Shown piece by piece: positions 21,425 through 33,070 of a stretch of DNA of 64,000 bases. The number at the start of each line of letters is the position of its first letter. Position 1 is the stretch's first letter. Both the position numbers and the translations under genes were made by a program. The stretch comes from Myxocyprinus asiaticus (Eukaryota > Chordata > Actinopteri > Cypriniformes > Catostomidae). The stretch spans positions 54,673,501-54,737,500 of the forward strand of contig NC_059346.1 in NCBI RefSeq assembly GCF_019703515.2. The letters are read 5' to 3'. The notes beneath the pieces were generated by a model. The model did not search any database. It saw nothing but the letters and a program-made list of their open reading frames with translations, and had not been told where the DNA came from.

Positions 21425-22240
21425 TTATGCTCACAGATTGTTTTGGCTTATCCGACTCAAATCCATTTAGGTTTTGTAGTCTGAACAGGACTGTGGTCTG
21501 AATCCGATTTTTACAAGCCCGATCCAAACAACATCTGTAGATGTTTTGAAATCCGATTTTTGTTAATGCATCGTAGTCTGAATTGTTAGATCGGATTTCA
21601 TGTGTTTTTTCTTCATTTGTTGTGTGCTGCGGGTTGTTACATCATGTTTTGTGACAAGAAGACATTTACTGTGTTTCAAATGCCATAAATGATCTCTTCA
21701 TGGGGCTCTTCAAAGGGAAAACAATGCTGTAGAATCATTCCAAACTGAATTTTCAAAAAAATAATCATTAAAAAGTGAGTTCAAAATGACCATTTACACC
21801 TTCTAGCACTCTGAAACTCTCACAGTGGAAGGTAAAGTCTTTGAGTGTAAAAGGGCATAGGGATGATCACTTCTGAATGGAATGCACCCATATGTCTTAA
21901 ATATGTTACAGGGTTGCAAACCTCTTTTACTTTAATACAGGCATTGGCTTTACCCACCCAAAGAGATACGCTAAGGTGCGGTAAACCACACTGGGAGTGA
22001 GCCACCACAACATAATCAGGTACTGAATGTCACACGTGAATATGGGACACTTGAGCATTTTAAGCGCTTCAATATGGACTGGGGTCTCTTTCAAGAGTGA
22101 AAAACAATCAATGGCAAAACATCCATTGCTAAACTCTCATGCATGGTGAACCTACGCAAGTTTACTGTCTTTACTATGATAACTAATGTGGGCGTGCAAG
22201 CAAAAGCAACTGCAGTCTGAACAGAAAATAATTAGGTCTG
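21425..22240. other. Possible decayed DNA repeat, no gene
   Basis: Between 21425 and 21610 AATCCGATTTTT, TCGGATTT and TAGTCTGAA/ATCTGTAG words recur, and CTGCAGTCTGAACAG appears near 22212, suggesting the two ends of a MITE with TCTGAA arms. Evidence is weak. No coding potential. Confidence 0.3.
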
Positions 22241-22244
22241 GCCA

Positions 22245-22310
22245 CATACACTCACTGAGCACTTTATCAGTAACATTATACTAATACTGAGTAGGGCCTC
22301 CATTTGCTCT
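22245..22310. repeat. Truncated CACTGAGCACTTTAT repeat end
   Basis: CACTCACTGAGCACTTTATC followed by GGGCCTCCATTTGCTCTCAA is a well-known fish repeat end. It is cut off at 22310, where the tyrosine-recombinase remnant begins. Confidence 0.5.
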
Positions 22311-23255
22311 CAAAAATCACCCTCTCAGACTCCTCCTCCACGACCCCCAGGACTCCATTCTTCAAGCCATTTCCCCCTGAACCCTACAAATATATCAGAC
22401 AGCTTGGAAATGCTTCAAAGATTACCACCCAAATTACAATATGCCATTTCCCGATTTTTCTCTCCTTCCGTATCTTCCTTCGCCTCACACCTCAACAAAG
22501 CCAAAAACCTCCTTCCTGGTACTATTAAAGGGTACCTAAGTGGCATCCATTTCTCCCACACTATAAGCCATCCCCAGATCTCACTCTTCATCAAGGGCAT
22601 TGACAAAAACCCACCCCCCAAAATCAATACCAGACAACTATAAATCTACTAAGTCATTGCCTAAACACTCTCCATCAGGGCTACATTTCTCTAAGCACCT
22701 CAAAAACCCTAGACGCCATGTTCATCCTTGCTTTCTTCAGCTTCCTCCGTTGCTCTGAACTCACCACCATGAAAAAATTACCCAAAAATCCATCTTACTA
22801 TTTCAGACCTCCTTATCCTAGTCAATGACACAATCAGATACTTCATCAAACAAAGAAAAACAGACCAAACCCAAAGAGGGCATCCAAATTTCATTTTCAA
22901 CCTTCCTACTCCCATCCAGTCCTTCCAATCGCTATCACACTATCTACATTACAGAGGATCCCAAACCAAAAACCCTCTAGATCCCCTCTTCGTTGATGAC
23001 AAAAATCAAGCAGTATCTCAATTCTGTTTCCAAAAACACCTAAAATCTGTCCTGCTCAATTCCGGCATCTCAAATAAACCATACTCTGGCCATTTCTTTC
23101 ATATTGGTGCCACAACCACAGCAGCCCACAAAGGCCTGCCTGAGCACCAGATACAATTACTGGGCCTCTGGTCATCCGACGCATATCTCAGCTACATCTG
23201 CACATCTGCATCTGCTATGTCTCCATATCAGGAAAGCACATCAAACCTTAATTAA
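22311..23255 (+). pseudogene. Tyrosine recombinase of a DIRS/Ngaro- or Crypton-like element
   Basis: Decayed recombinase that would insert element DNA through a phosphotyrosine intermediate. Across two frames: FASHLNKAKNLLPGTIKGYL (SAM-like N domain), then ISLFIKGIDKNPPP, a middle part with LDPLFVD, then LKSVLLNSGISNKPYSGHFF followed by HIGATTTAAHKGLPEHQIQ and LLGLWSSDAYLSYI. The last part is the catalytic box in which families carry H-x-x-R, a W and the nucleophile Y. Here the arginine position is histidine (HFFH), while the W and terminal Y remain. Stops and one frameshift near 22640-22790 break the frame. It is followed by a GC-rich repeat field and paired direct repeats, which favours a YR retrotransposon over a Crypton; no reverse transcriptase remains beside it. 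Confidence 0.65.
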
Positions 23256-23281
23256 CTAATCACAAACATTCATAATCGGAG

Positions 23282-23930
23282 TCAGGGGGATGCTTGCTTC
23301 ATCCTCGTCTGTCAATAAGCCGGCCCCACTGTATAGAATCTGTGATGGGCCTGCCTCAAACACTCAAGGGCTATCCTGTTCGAATCGCAGCAGTGGGTTC
23401 TCCCGTTCAAATGCAGTGTGAGCTAACTCATGTTTATTTGTATCGTGGGCTCTCCTGTTTGATGCGCAGCGATGAATTCCCCATTAAAATGCCGTGAGGG
23501 CCCCCATTGTCAGGAGGAGAGGCTTAGGTAGTTTCTGAGTGCCTAGGATTCACACCTCTGCTTGGGCGTGGCAGACTCCTCCAGCGCAATCCATCAAGGG
23601 CTCTCCCATTCAAACCGCAGCAAGGGTTCTCCCATCCGAACGCAGAGTGAGCTATTCACATTTATTTGTATTGTAGGCTCTCCTGTTTGAAGCTCGAAAG
23701 GACTCTTCCAGTCGAATGCAGCGAGGGCCCCTGTTCATTTGTAGGTTGGGCTCGCCTGCTTGAGCGGCCGCAGTGCCCCTTTCCTCGGGGTTTGCCCGTT
23801 CGCTGCACGGGCCCATCCATTGAACTCACCAAGCCTGGAGGGAGACTTAAGGTTGACAGGGCAGCTAGGATTCACGCCTCCGTCCGGGGCAACCCTGCCC
23901 TACACGGGGGTGGCCCCCATGTTCGGGCGT
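23282..23930 (+). repeat. GC-rich field of GGGCTCTCCyGTTCGAAyGCAGC units
   Basis: Units of about 25-35 bp recur: AAGGGCTATCCTGTTCGAAT, GTTCTCCCGTTCAAATGCAG, GGGCTCTCCTGTTTGATGCG, AGGGCTCTCCCATTCAAACC, GTTCTCCCATCCGAACGCAG, CGAAAGGACTCTTCCAGTCG. Two longer parts, each with ATTTATTTGTATyGTrGGCT, show a higher-order duplication (about 23400-23470 and 23640-23690). It is markedly GC-rich against AT-rich flanks and lies between the recombinase and the terminal repeats. The B-box-like GTTCGAATC recurs by chance of the motif. Confidence 0.6.
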
Positions 23931-24203
23931 AACGATTCCTCCAGTGTTTTTCAGCTCTCGCAGAGGTCATTTCCATGTGGCTGCAACGACACTGTCTCTT
24001 CATTGCTTCTGCCTATTTTTATTCTCCATCTCTACCTATTGTACACCTCCCAATTTCCTATCCCCCGAGCGGACTCTAGTGCGAGGCTGCCTCCACTAGC
24101 AGCCCCCGCTTGTTCTATCATATTTTGGCAACTCTGCCCACCTCACACAGGGCTCAGCAGGCTCTGTAGACAACAGTTCGCTGTCCCGTTTTCTGGCATC
24201 TTT

Positions 24204-24557
24204 TGGGGGTTGTTTGAGCTTGGGTCAAGTCTCGAGCCTTGAGCCCCTTTCGCCCAGGACAGCGAGCCACACGTTTACACTATCTTCAATGCAGTATCAC
24301 ATTTAAAGTTTCGGGAGGAGCAAGTCATTTAATCCGACTAATTACACTGCCAGAGTAAGAGTATATAAACTGCTGTTTACCTCTACGTGGCATTGAGTCT
24401 TCTGGCATCCCTCTACCTCCCCTTCTCCTCCTATCTATCCATCAATAACTAATCTAAGTCCGGGGGTGGTATTCGAGCTCGGGTCGAGTCTCGAGCCCCA
24501 AGCCCCTTTCGCCCAGGACAGTGAGCCACAAGTTTACACTATCATCAATGCAGAATT
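24204..24557 (+). repeat. Terminal direct repeats of the tyrosine-recombinase element
   Basis: Two direct repeats of about 95 bp (24204-24299 and 24461-24557) share GGTCrAGTCTCGAGCC, AGCCCCTTTCGCCCAGGACA, GCGAGCCAC/GTGAGCCAC and GTTTACACTATC. Between them lies a 160-bp segment with CGGGAGGAGCAAGTCATT, a TATA-like AGTATATAAACTG and CTGGCATCCCTC. The same two segment types occur in inverted orientation at 11201-11912. Repeat-spacer-repeat 3' of a recombinase fits the split direct repeats of Ngaro-type elements; an ordinary tandem LTR remnant is the alternative. Confidence 0.55.
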
Positions 24558-25165
24558 ACTTTTACTTGCGAACTACTGAACTACCTTTAACAAGGAGCAA
24601 TACTTTGCATTTAATATGTTGTTTTTTGGAGTATTGTGCAATGAGGATATAGAGGCAGTTATCATAATCATTTCAGGTGCAGTCAGATTAGATGCAAGTC
24701 AAATTTACACCTCAGTGAATTGATTGTCAGCTGAATGTATTGTGTTTGGAAATCTTTGTTCCTGTGGTAGCTCCACTGTGCCAAACTGCAGCAAATTTGA
24801 AACACTGTTGTTGTCAGTGTGTGATGTTAGCTTGTGGAAGTTTTCATGCTAAATTAATAACTGGAACTGAGGCTAATTATTTTGTAAACAATTATTGGCT
24901 CTTAAATGCCTTTAGTGTGGAGGTCTAAGAGTTCCCATACAATAGAGGAAGCTCTGATGGAACACTTGTCTGATATGTGCAAGACCCTTTTTGAGGGGCA
25001 GATAAAATAATTATTTTGTGCTTATAAGTGTATTGTGTCATTGCTTAGCAACATGCTAATGCCAAACTCTAGCTGAGTTTCTCGTGCACTGGCACATGTG
25101 AGTGACCATTAACAGTGTTGATGCTCATAAAATGAGTTTCAAATAAGTCACTTATGAGTTTCTAT
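24558..25165. other. Gene-free stretch
   Basis: AT-rich, no supported coding frame, no obvious repeat pair. Confidence 0.4.
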
Positions 25166-25171
25166 GACAGT

Positions 25172-26285
25172 TAGTTCAGAAACATACTTTACACAAGTAC
25201 ACGAATGCAGATACAAGCACTTCGCCAGTGCATTGCTAACACACTGTCTGGTTAAACATACTCAACATGCATTTTTGCGTAAGTGTGGCTTTAACAAACC
25301 TCAGTACTCAAGGGGACAAAAGAGTTTGGGACTTCAAAAGATTTTGCCATAAAACCCAATGTGGTATTATTCAGGTTTATTACATGGCTCTCTAGAATAC
25401 TCTATTCTGATTGTTCAGTGGCACCATCTAGCAGTCTGAGCAGTCTAGAATAACAACCGCAAATCCAGGTATCAGACCAGTCATCCAGGTGTTGCGAGCC
25501 ATCTTTCCTGCTTCATGCATCACTGTGCATTCTCTACAAGTAAGATAATGTAATCATTTCAACTAAAATCAATGTTTCATATACATTTATTTATTTATTT
25601 GGCAAGTAGTCTTGTTATAAGATGCAAAATGATCAGTTAGTCACAGGCCCTGCTCTATAGGGCAAGTAGGTATAGCTGCAAGCTGGAGACTTCTGAATGG
25701 GGGCAGAATCTCCAAAAAAGGGGGGGGGTACTCAAAAGGGGGTTACGCCAACTCCAAAAGGATTAAGGTTAGGGAAAGGGTCAGGTTAGGGGCTCCCTAT
25801 ATTTTCAGTGGCAATTTGGAGCTCACACCCCTTTTTGGAGCTACTGTATGTCAGCAGCTATACCCTTCTCCCATAGGGGAATTTAGGCCCACCTTGGCAA
25901 CCCCAAACCCACCCACCCCTCTAACTGTTTGGCCCACCTGGAGGGTCCTTACATCTAAGAGCGTGAGCCGGCCCTGGTCAGACGTACATTAATAACAAAA
26001 TAAACACCAACAGAACTCTGACGCAAAGTGAAGCTGGATTTCAGCTGTTCAGCAATTTATTTCTTCTCACATAATTACATAATTTCAATGCAAATCAATA
26101 TTTCATGTCCATGTATTTATTTATTTGGCTAGTAGCTAAGAACAGTCAGCCCGACAGTTTGCAACGTTGAGAATGGAATGCGTACTTGCGTTGTCTTATA
26201 CATTTTGGAGCACACTACACAAAATTGAGCTTGCATAGCTAGAAATGCTTGCATTCACGTACTTGCATAGAGTACATTTCCAGGA
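25172..26285. repeat. Long relative of the AAACATAC MITE
   Basis: The left end AGAAACATACTTTACACAAG, then ACACGAATGCAGATAC, is mirrored at 26250-26285 (GCATTCACGTACTTGCATAG, then AGTACATTTCC). These are the same ends as the 631-bp element at 6997-7627. The interior holds a second repeat-like block around 25650-25870 with GGGGGGGGG and paired GCAAGCTGGAG / CAGCAGCTATACCC words. No transposase. Confidence 0.5.
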
Positions 26286-26416
26286 CTTAGGATGCTGCTT
26301 TAGAAAGTAGCTGCCTATGTAAGCAGTAGACAGCAAGGTAGCACACTAGGTTTTGTCTGTGCTCTGACAAAATAAAAAATAAAACATTGAAGTGAGACAA
26401 GAGAAAATACTGGCCT

Positions 26417-28291
26417 AGGGCTGCAACTAATGATTATTTTGATAATCGACTAATCTAACGATTATTAGAATGATTATTCGACTATTCTGGCAATTATTGC
26501 AACAATTAATCATTAGCTCTTAACAGACTATTCAGCTTGTGCCTTGACTTAAAAAGGTTGAATTGTAAGGTGTAGGTGCTGGACAGAATGACCCAGGAGC
26601 AGAGGCAACAGTTCCAAAATATTTATTAACAAAGTCAGTAATGCGCCACCACGCAGATTAGAGAGTAGTGGCTCAATCTGAAACCACAACCTGAGCAACT
26701 GACAGAGTGATGTGACAGGACAGGACCAGCTAAATCAGGAGAACGAGGTTAGTACTCAACTTAGTATAAAAATCTGGCAAAGAAACAGAGAAACATGAGG
26801 GCATATGTAGGGAGTGAAATCAGGCTGGAACAGGTGTTGCTTGACAAGCTAATTAGTGGCATGATCGGCGCCACCCTGAGAACAATGAACATTCCCATGG
26901 AAACACCGATCATGCCAGTCGAGCGCGTCTGCGAAACAGGAGGGAGAGAAAATTACAAAACAAACAAAACAAACCTGCGGGCTTACCAGAACCGTGACAT
27001 TGTATTAAACGTGCTTACTAACATTAAAGAGGACAAAATCATCTTTTAAAAAAGATCTCTAAATGACATTCACTGAATTACAAGGAAAACAAATTCACTG
27101 CAAAAAATCTTATTGTTATCAAGGTTTTTTTAGTCTTTTTTCCATTTAAAATGATCCAAAAATCCTTAAAACAAGATACATTTACTTGAGAAGCAACATA
27201 TAAGATATTTAGATTTATTTTTAGAGAATGTATCTTGAATATAAGTGTATTTTGTATATGTGTATATTTTCACTTGTTTATACTTCTGCCAAGACAAAAT
27301 ATACTTATATTCAAGATCTATCCTCTAAAAGCAAGTCTAAATATCTTGTATGTTGCTTCACAGGTAAATGAATATTGTATTAATGATATTTAGATATTTT
27401 AAAATATTTAAATATTAAATATTATATTCAACATTATCCGATAACAATTTTTTCTTCTGCAGTATAGCTCCTAAAGTAAATGTATGTTTAAGTTTAAGTA
27501 CTTAAATTTAAGATATATATATTAGAAAACAAACCAAAAAAGACAAATCTAAAACCCTTTTTTTCTGCATTGTATAATGGGCTAAGACTACATTCTCTCA
27601 CCTTTTTCCTCACTTCGATTCATCTTTAACTCACAAAAAACAAACTCCCTCTTCTTAACAGAGCTTGAATCGCTGATTTTCTTTATTGTGGCACATATAT
27701 TATGATTCACTATGTCGCAATCCATCATGTTATAATCTAGCTGCAGCAAGCGCGCGCTAGTGTGTCATCAGGGAGAAGTTTGAAACTCTCTCGTGCTGTT
27801 TTTTTATGCGACTCATATAAGCGGCTCTGACCGCACAGAGAAATGCCAGTTCGGAGTGTGTGCTTATTTATAATATTGCGCCATATTATTTGAACTTTAA
27901 TAAAGGATACATTACAGATATAACACATCCTTTTTAGACGCTCTGACAGGCAAGTTTTGCTCAAGCGGAACGGCAGGTACGGTTTTATTTCACGTCACGA
28001 CGACACTGCTTCTATATTTTCTTATTTTGTATTTTTGTATTCTAATTACCTCATACTTTGCAATCTACATCACCTTAATTTTGTTTGAGAAGTTTGGAGT
28101 GTGTCTGGACTGTGAGCTGTTCATTCGTCCTCTTCTCAGTCAAGCGTGAGCTGAAGTGCGTCATCATTAGAGTTTCAAATGATCTCATGTTGAGTTAAAT
28201 GAGATCAAACGACTATTCGACAACGGACATTTTTGTCGGCATTTTTTTATTGTCGACGTTGTCAATAATGTTGACTAATCGTTTCAGCCCA
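26417..28291. mobile_element. hAT-type element with perfect 8-bp duplication, carrying insertions
   Basis: Ends AGGGCTGCAACTAATGATTA and TAATCGTTTCAGCCCA are inverted partners. The identical 8-mer ACTGGCCT flanks the element at 26409-26416 and 28292-28299, the hAT signature. A 436-bp solo LTR (26564-26999) sits inside the left part. A second repeat with CACTGCAAAAAATC occupies roughly 27100-27570. A truncated left end of the same family is at 56356-56545 and lacks the LTR, which fixes the insertion point. No transposase frame is recognisable. Confidence 0.8.
26564..26999 (-). mobile_element. Solo LTR inside the hAT element
   Basis: Read on the minus strand it begins TGTCACGGTTCTGG and ends CACCTTACA (TG...CA). 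Flanks TTGAAT (26558-26563) and TTGTAT (27000-27005) differ by one base. Comparison with the uninterrupted copy at 56480-56510, where AAAGGTTGTATTAAA is continuous, shows exactly this block as extra. On the minus strand there is a TATA-like TTTTTATAC (about 26775) and a poly(A)-like TTAATAAATATT (about 26625). Confidence 0.75.
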
Positions 28292-28459
28292 ACTGGCCTC
28301 ATCTCAATGACATTGATATTCCAGAACTGAGAAGGCATTTGTGTGATGTCACCCCAACACTTCAAACAAACAAAAAAGACCTCAATCACATAACAATCAC
28401 AAAATACATCAGAATTTAGATCCATATTACCTAATGTCCCAGGTTATCCTTATTCATCC

Positions 28460-28858
28460 TTAAAGGTGCACTTGTGTCATCTTGGACTTACACTGAGTAG
28501 CTTGGATGCAGCATCATTTAAAATTAATAGTTTTCAGTTTCAGATGGCATTGTAGAAATTTACTATTCACAGTCAGCCATGATTACTTTAATCAATGACT
28601 GAAAGTGTCCAATAACAGGACGGTTACTGAGATTAAGCGAGTAGTATTCAGCTGGTCATGTGATTCTAACATAGCAGCCCCCATGTGCGGACCCTCTCCA
28701 TGTAGAATAAAACAGCTTTTATAAGGTTACTGATATGACTGGAGTCTTCATTTTAATGTGAGTGGTCATGATTTCCTCCATATATTGCAAAATTACAATT
28801 CATGTCATTAGGAGTTAAACCTTTTTAATGAGGGAAAAATTACTGAGTGCACCTTTAA
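28460..28858. repeat. MITE with TTAAAGGTGCACT ends
   Basis: It starts TTAAAGGTGCACTTGTG and ends CTGAGTGCACCTTTAA: 13-bp inverted ends with TTAA outermost. The interior has GTAGAAATTTACTATTCACAG and GTGATTCTAACATAGCAG. A partial copy with the same left end and GTAGAAACGCACTATTCGCAG lies at 43788-43990. Confidence 0.75.
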
Positions 28859-28861
28859 TTT

Positions 28862-29297
28862 AGAGCTACAATTTTTCTCCCCAATTTGGAATGCCCAATT
28901 CCCAATGCGCTCTAAGTCCTTGTAGTGGCGTAGTGACCGCCTCAATCCGGGTGGCGGAGGACAAATCTCAGTTGCCTCCGCATCTGAGACCATCAATCTG
29001 CGCATCTTATCACGTGGCTTGTTGAGCACGTTACCACAGAGACATTGCACATGTGGAGGCTTCACGCTATTCTCCGCGGCATCCACGCACAACTCACCAC
29101 GCGCCCCACTAAGGGCGAACCACATTATAGCAACCACGAGGAGGTTACCCCATGTGACTCTACCCACCCTAGCAACCGGGCCAATTTGGTTGCTAAGGAG
29201 ACCTGGCTGGAGTCACTCAGCACACCCTGGATTCAAACTCATGACTCCAGGTTTGGTAGTCAGTGTCTTCGCTCACTGAGCTACCCAGGCCCCCCAT
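28862..29297 (-). mobile_element. tRNA-derived SINE, minus strand
   Basis: Read on the minus strand from 29297, GGGGCCTGGGTAGCTCAGTG carries a tRNA A box (TAGCTCAGTGAGC) and, about 45 bp on, GGAGTCATGAGTTTGAATCC carries a B box. The body contains CTTAGCAACC and GGGTAGAGTCACATGGGG. The tail runs to about 28862, directly against the MITE at 28460-28858. The long open frames on both strands here are by-products of its GC-rich body. Confidence 0.75.
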
Positions 29298-30269
29298 ATT
29301 GGCATTTCAGAGTAATTCTAGACAAACATGTAAAATGAACATGGATTCTGTCCCTGCTGAAGCAAATCTCAGATGGGTGACCTATTCGGGGGAATGTGTA
29401 ACTTATGTAAATTCTGCTAAATACTTGCTCTCTAAATGTCAGTATGAATATTTGCATAGTCAACTGCGGGCTTTAATGATTTATATTTAGAATGCTTCTA
29501 AAAAGGTGCTAATTTTAAGGATTTATTTATTTTTAAAGATTTGTCTCTTGTTTTGTTGAGAAAAAAAGAGAAGAATTTAAATAAACTGTGATTTTAAAGA
29601 ATGCCAGTACTGCAAATGTTTGTGTATGGAGATTATCTCAACAACAAAACATGTAAAATTACAAAGACCACACATTTTTTCAAGTTATTATACTTTTTTT
29701 ATTATTTATTTATTTTACAGTTTAAAAGGGAAAATCTGACATCTGGAAACATTTTATTGTTGTGTTATTCATCTGTCTTCTTGGAGGAAAATGTGGAGCT
29801 TTCTAGGAAAAGCAATAATAAAGCAGTTTTTAAAAACTGGATAATGTTATGTGAATGTTAAGTACAAATGATACTAATTGAAATGGCTTGGTGCCACACC
29901 AGAAACTTTGATATTCAACCCCTTAAAGCTGTGTTTTCCCAGAACACTTGATAACTATTGGGGGTAGTTCAAACAGGACATGTTCTTTTGTCAGTCTGCA
30001 GTGTTTTTAATTGTTTTTCTACATAAACATGCAGATGTATTTGACTGATGTGACACACATAGCTGTTTTTCAGCATCTTACGCCATGACCCCTGCATGAC
30101 TTCTCGAGACCCCTGTGTTCTATTCCAATTTCGCTACGTTGTGTCTCTCTATTTTTGAAGGCAAGAAAACGTCCTGTGTGAACAGCCCCTAATTCAAGCT
30201 CTGACATACTGAGACAAACCACTGACATACTGTATCAGTACTACCTAATGACAGTCCAGTATAAATATA
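29298..30269. other. Gene-free stretch
   Basis: AT-rich sequence with short open frames (for example 29601-29861) showing no recognisable domain. Nothing supported. Confidence 0.4.
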
Positions 30270-31295
30270 CACAGAATGAGCCAAAACATTATGACCACCT
30301 GCCTAATATGCTGTTGGTCCTCCACGTGCTGCCAAACTACCGAGGCATGGACTCTACAAGACCCCTGAAGGTGTCATGTGGTATCTGGCACCAAGACATT
30401 AGCAGCAGATTCTTCAAGTCCTGTAAGTTGCTAGGTGGAGCTGCCATGGATCAGACTTGTTGGTCCAGCACATCCCACAGATGCTCAATCAGATTGAGAT
30501 CTGGGGAACTTAGAGGCCAGGGCAACACCTTGAACTCTTCATAATGTTCCTCAAACCATTCCCGAACAATGTGTGCAGTGTGGCAGGCCGCATTATCCTG
30601 CTGAAAGAGACCACTGCCATCAGGGAATAACATTGCCGTGAAGGGGTGTACCTGGTCTGCATCAATGTTTAGGTAGGTGGCCCATGTCAAATTGACATCC
30701 ACATGAATGGCTGGACCCAGGGCTTCATAGCAGGATATTGCCCAGAGATTCACACTCCCTCCTTCGGTTTGTCGTCTTCCCACAGTGCATCCTGGTGCCA
30801 TCACTTCCCCAGGTAAACGGCACACACGTACACGGCCGTCCACGTGATGTAAAAGAAAACGGGACTCATCGGACCAGGCGACCTTCTTCCACTACTCTAA
30901 GGTTCAGTTCTGACGCTCGCGTGCCCATTGTAGGCACTTTCGACGGTGGACAGGGGTCATCATGGGCACTCTGACCTGTCTGTGGCTACGCAGCCCCATA
31001 TTTGTGGTTTGTCCCTCCTCGGACCACTGTCAGTAGGTATCACCACTGCTGACTGGGAGCACCCCACAAGTCTTTTTAGAGATGCTCTGACCCATTCGTC
31101 TGGCCATAACAACTTGTCAAAGTCGCTCAGGTCTTTACTCCTGCCCGTTTCTCCTGCATTTAACATGTTGACTACGAGAACTGATTGTTCGCTTACCATC
31201 TAATCTATCCAGACCTTGACATGCGGACTTGTTAGGAGATGATCAACGTTATTCGCTTCACCTGTAAGTGGTCATAATGTTTTGGCTCATTAGTG
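30270..31295 (-). mobile_element. Tc1-like transposon relic with both ends (copy B)
   Basis: The left end CACAGAATGAGCCAAAACATT and right end AATGTTTTGGCTCATTAGTG are inverted partners. TA dinucleotides flank both sides (30268-30269, 31296-31297), the Tc1/mariner target. The minus strand encodes decayed transposase: WSDESRFLLHH (first D), GSVNLWAISCYEALGP, FQQDNAACHTAHIV (second D) and SPDLNLIEHLWD (third acidic residue, with the usual NPIE changed to NLIE), the last three in one 130-codon frame (30843-30451). The DNA-binding half, to the right, is broken and internally deleted. Length 1026 bp. Confidence 0.85.
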
Positions 31296-31297
31296 TA

Positions 31298-33070
31298 CTA
31301 ACTGACAATCACAAATAAAACCAACAAAAATATAAAATCATTCAAGATTAAATGTGCTAAAATAAAGGAACAAATATTTGTAACATTACTTATTTTTGAT
31401 GTAATTGTGCTAAAACCCTTCAAAATCCATTAAACTTACTGTCTATACAGCTTCATGGTACATGGCGTGTTTTAGGAAAAGCTAAAGATAGCTAGTAAGA
31501 TGGATCAGCACCCCCACACTATCAGTGTCAAGCATAGCATCCCATGGGACAGTGTTTTGCCCCACGGAGTTGGGTAACATCATTAATGGAGGCCTAGGCA
31601 GATGCAAGGCTCCTAAATAATATATGAGCAATGCATACTGCTCTGTTAAAACCTGGCCAGTCATTCAGGCCGGTACCTTCTCCCTAAGTGCATTAGGATC
31701 AGAGTGGAGGAAACTAGCCTTTATTGACTAAATCTAATCTATAATTCCTGTTGCTTTGTGTGCGAGGGGAAAACAAGACATTTTGGCAAATGGAGTCGAG
31801 GCTAGGTTACAACCGAATGGAAAATTTCATCCATTTCTTACATCTTTGACTTGATTTTTTGAGTTTGCTAAATTATTTGAGTTGCTTCAATGAAATCATG
31901 TTGGTGTCAAGTGACAGGAGTTTGTGTTTCAGTTTACAATGCACATTTGTCTAAAATAAGACAATGGGGTGAGCAGAAACTAAATAAAAGTGAGATGAAA
32001 TGTGATTCTTTACTATGGTAACTATTTTGAGATTGTGCTTTAATAACTGGCCTATGAGAATAAGCCACGTGAGGTTGTGTCCTTCAGGAAATCAATTAAT
32101 CAATTAAGGATAACATCATCTAGGGTGACTCAGGGTGATATCATGGCCATTGATAAATAATGTATAAATCTTTTGTTTATGAAAGAAAAGAACTCAATCA
32201 GAAACTAATCATTTAGATTGTAAGTATGCAATCTTTTTCTGCACAGCAAAAAATAAATAAATAAATAAATAAATAAAAATAAATAAATAATAATAATAAT
32301 TTAATCAATATTGGTATTCTCCAGTAAAAAATATGTAAATATTATTAAAAACAAGACAAATTTGAATAGATTTGTAAAACATTAAGACTTGTTTTCAGAG
32401 AATATACCATGAGTAATGTGTTTAGTTTTCTATTCCCATTTTTAAATGGGGTTTTCCTGTTCTATGTATAAACATCACAATTTTGTTACATTTATACTTA
32501 TAAAAACAGCAACAAAAAACAATGGTACTTATATAATATAAAATATAAAGTATCCAATATTAAGGTAACTTATTTTTTGGACTGGAAAAAGTGTTAATAT
32601 CTAATGCAATATTTCTTCTGCAGTAAATTTGTCTTGTTTTAAGGATATGGAGATATTTTACTGGAAAACATGCAAAAAATGATTTTTATTATTTTTGGTG
32701 GTGTTACTGCTTAAAAAGACTGATGACTCGGGCACAGATGACCAAGTGATCTTGAGAGATAATTTACTGTTGACACACACACTTGTCTGAAGATTTATGA
32801 CAGTGAAGTGATGTGTTAAACTTAACTCAAAGGTTGAATGGAAAGAAATCTCCTCAGTTTCATCCAAATCATGAAAATATCTGGCAGAATTTGCAGCTGA
32901 GAGTATGTGTCTTTTATCACCAGGGTTTTGTTGTCTTGTGATTATTTATTAATGGAGCTCATGCTTTCAATAATCAATAACCTTTTGTTTCAATAATCTA
33001 ACAGACATGGAGAGATTTTATCAGCCTTGTCATGAAAGCCCGTTTCAGTGGTTCATCATCTTGAAAAGTC
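31298..33070. other. Gene-free stretch with AAAT microsatellite and a CTGCA-ended repeat
   Basis: An AAATA/AAT run occupies about 32247-32300. TTTTTCTGCACAGCAAAAAA near 32230 and TTTCTTCTGCAGTAAATTTG near 32611 resemble the two ends of the CACTGCAAAAAATC family seen within the 26.4-kb hAT element. No gene is supported. Confidence 0.4.

Noticed and set aside
23666..24242. GC-rich open frames of 88 and 160 codons
   Set aside because: They run through the repeat field and terminal repeat, without a recognisable domain; GC content lowers stop frequency.
29019..29338. Open frames on both strands over the SINE
   Set aside because: A GC-rich SINE body gives long open frames by chance; no similarity to a known protein is apparent.
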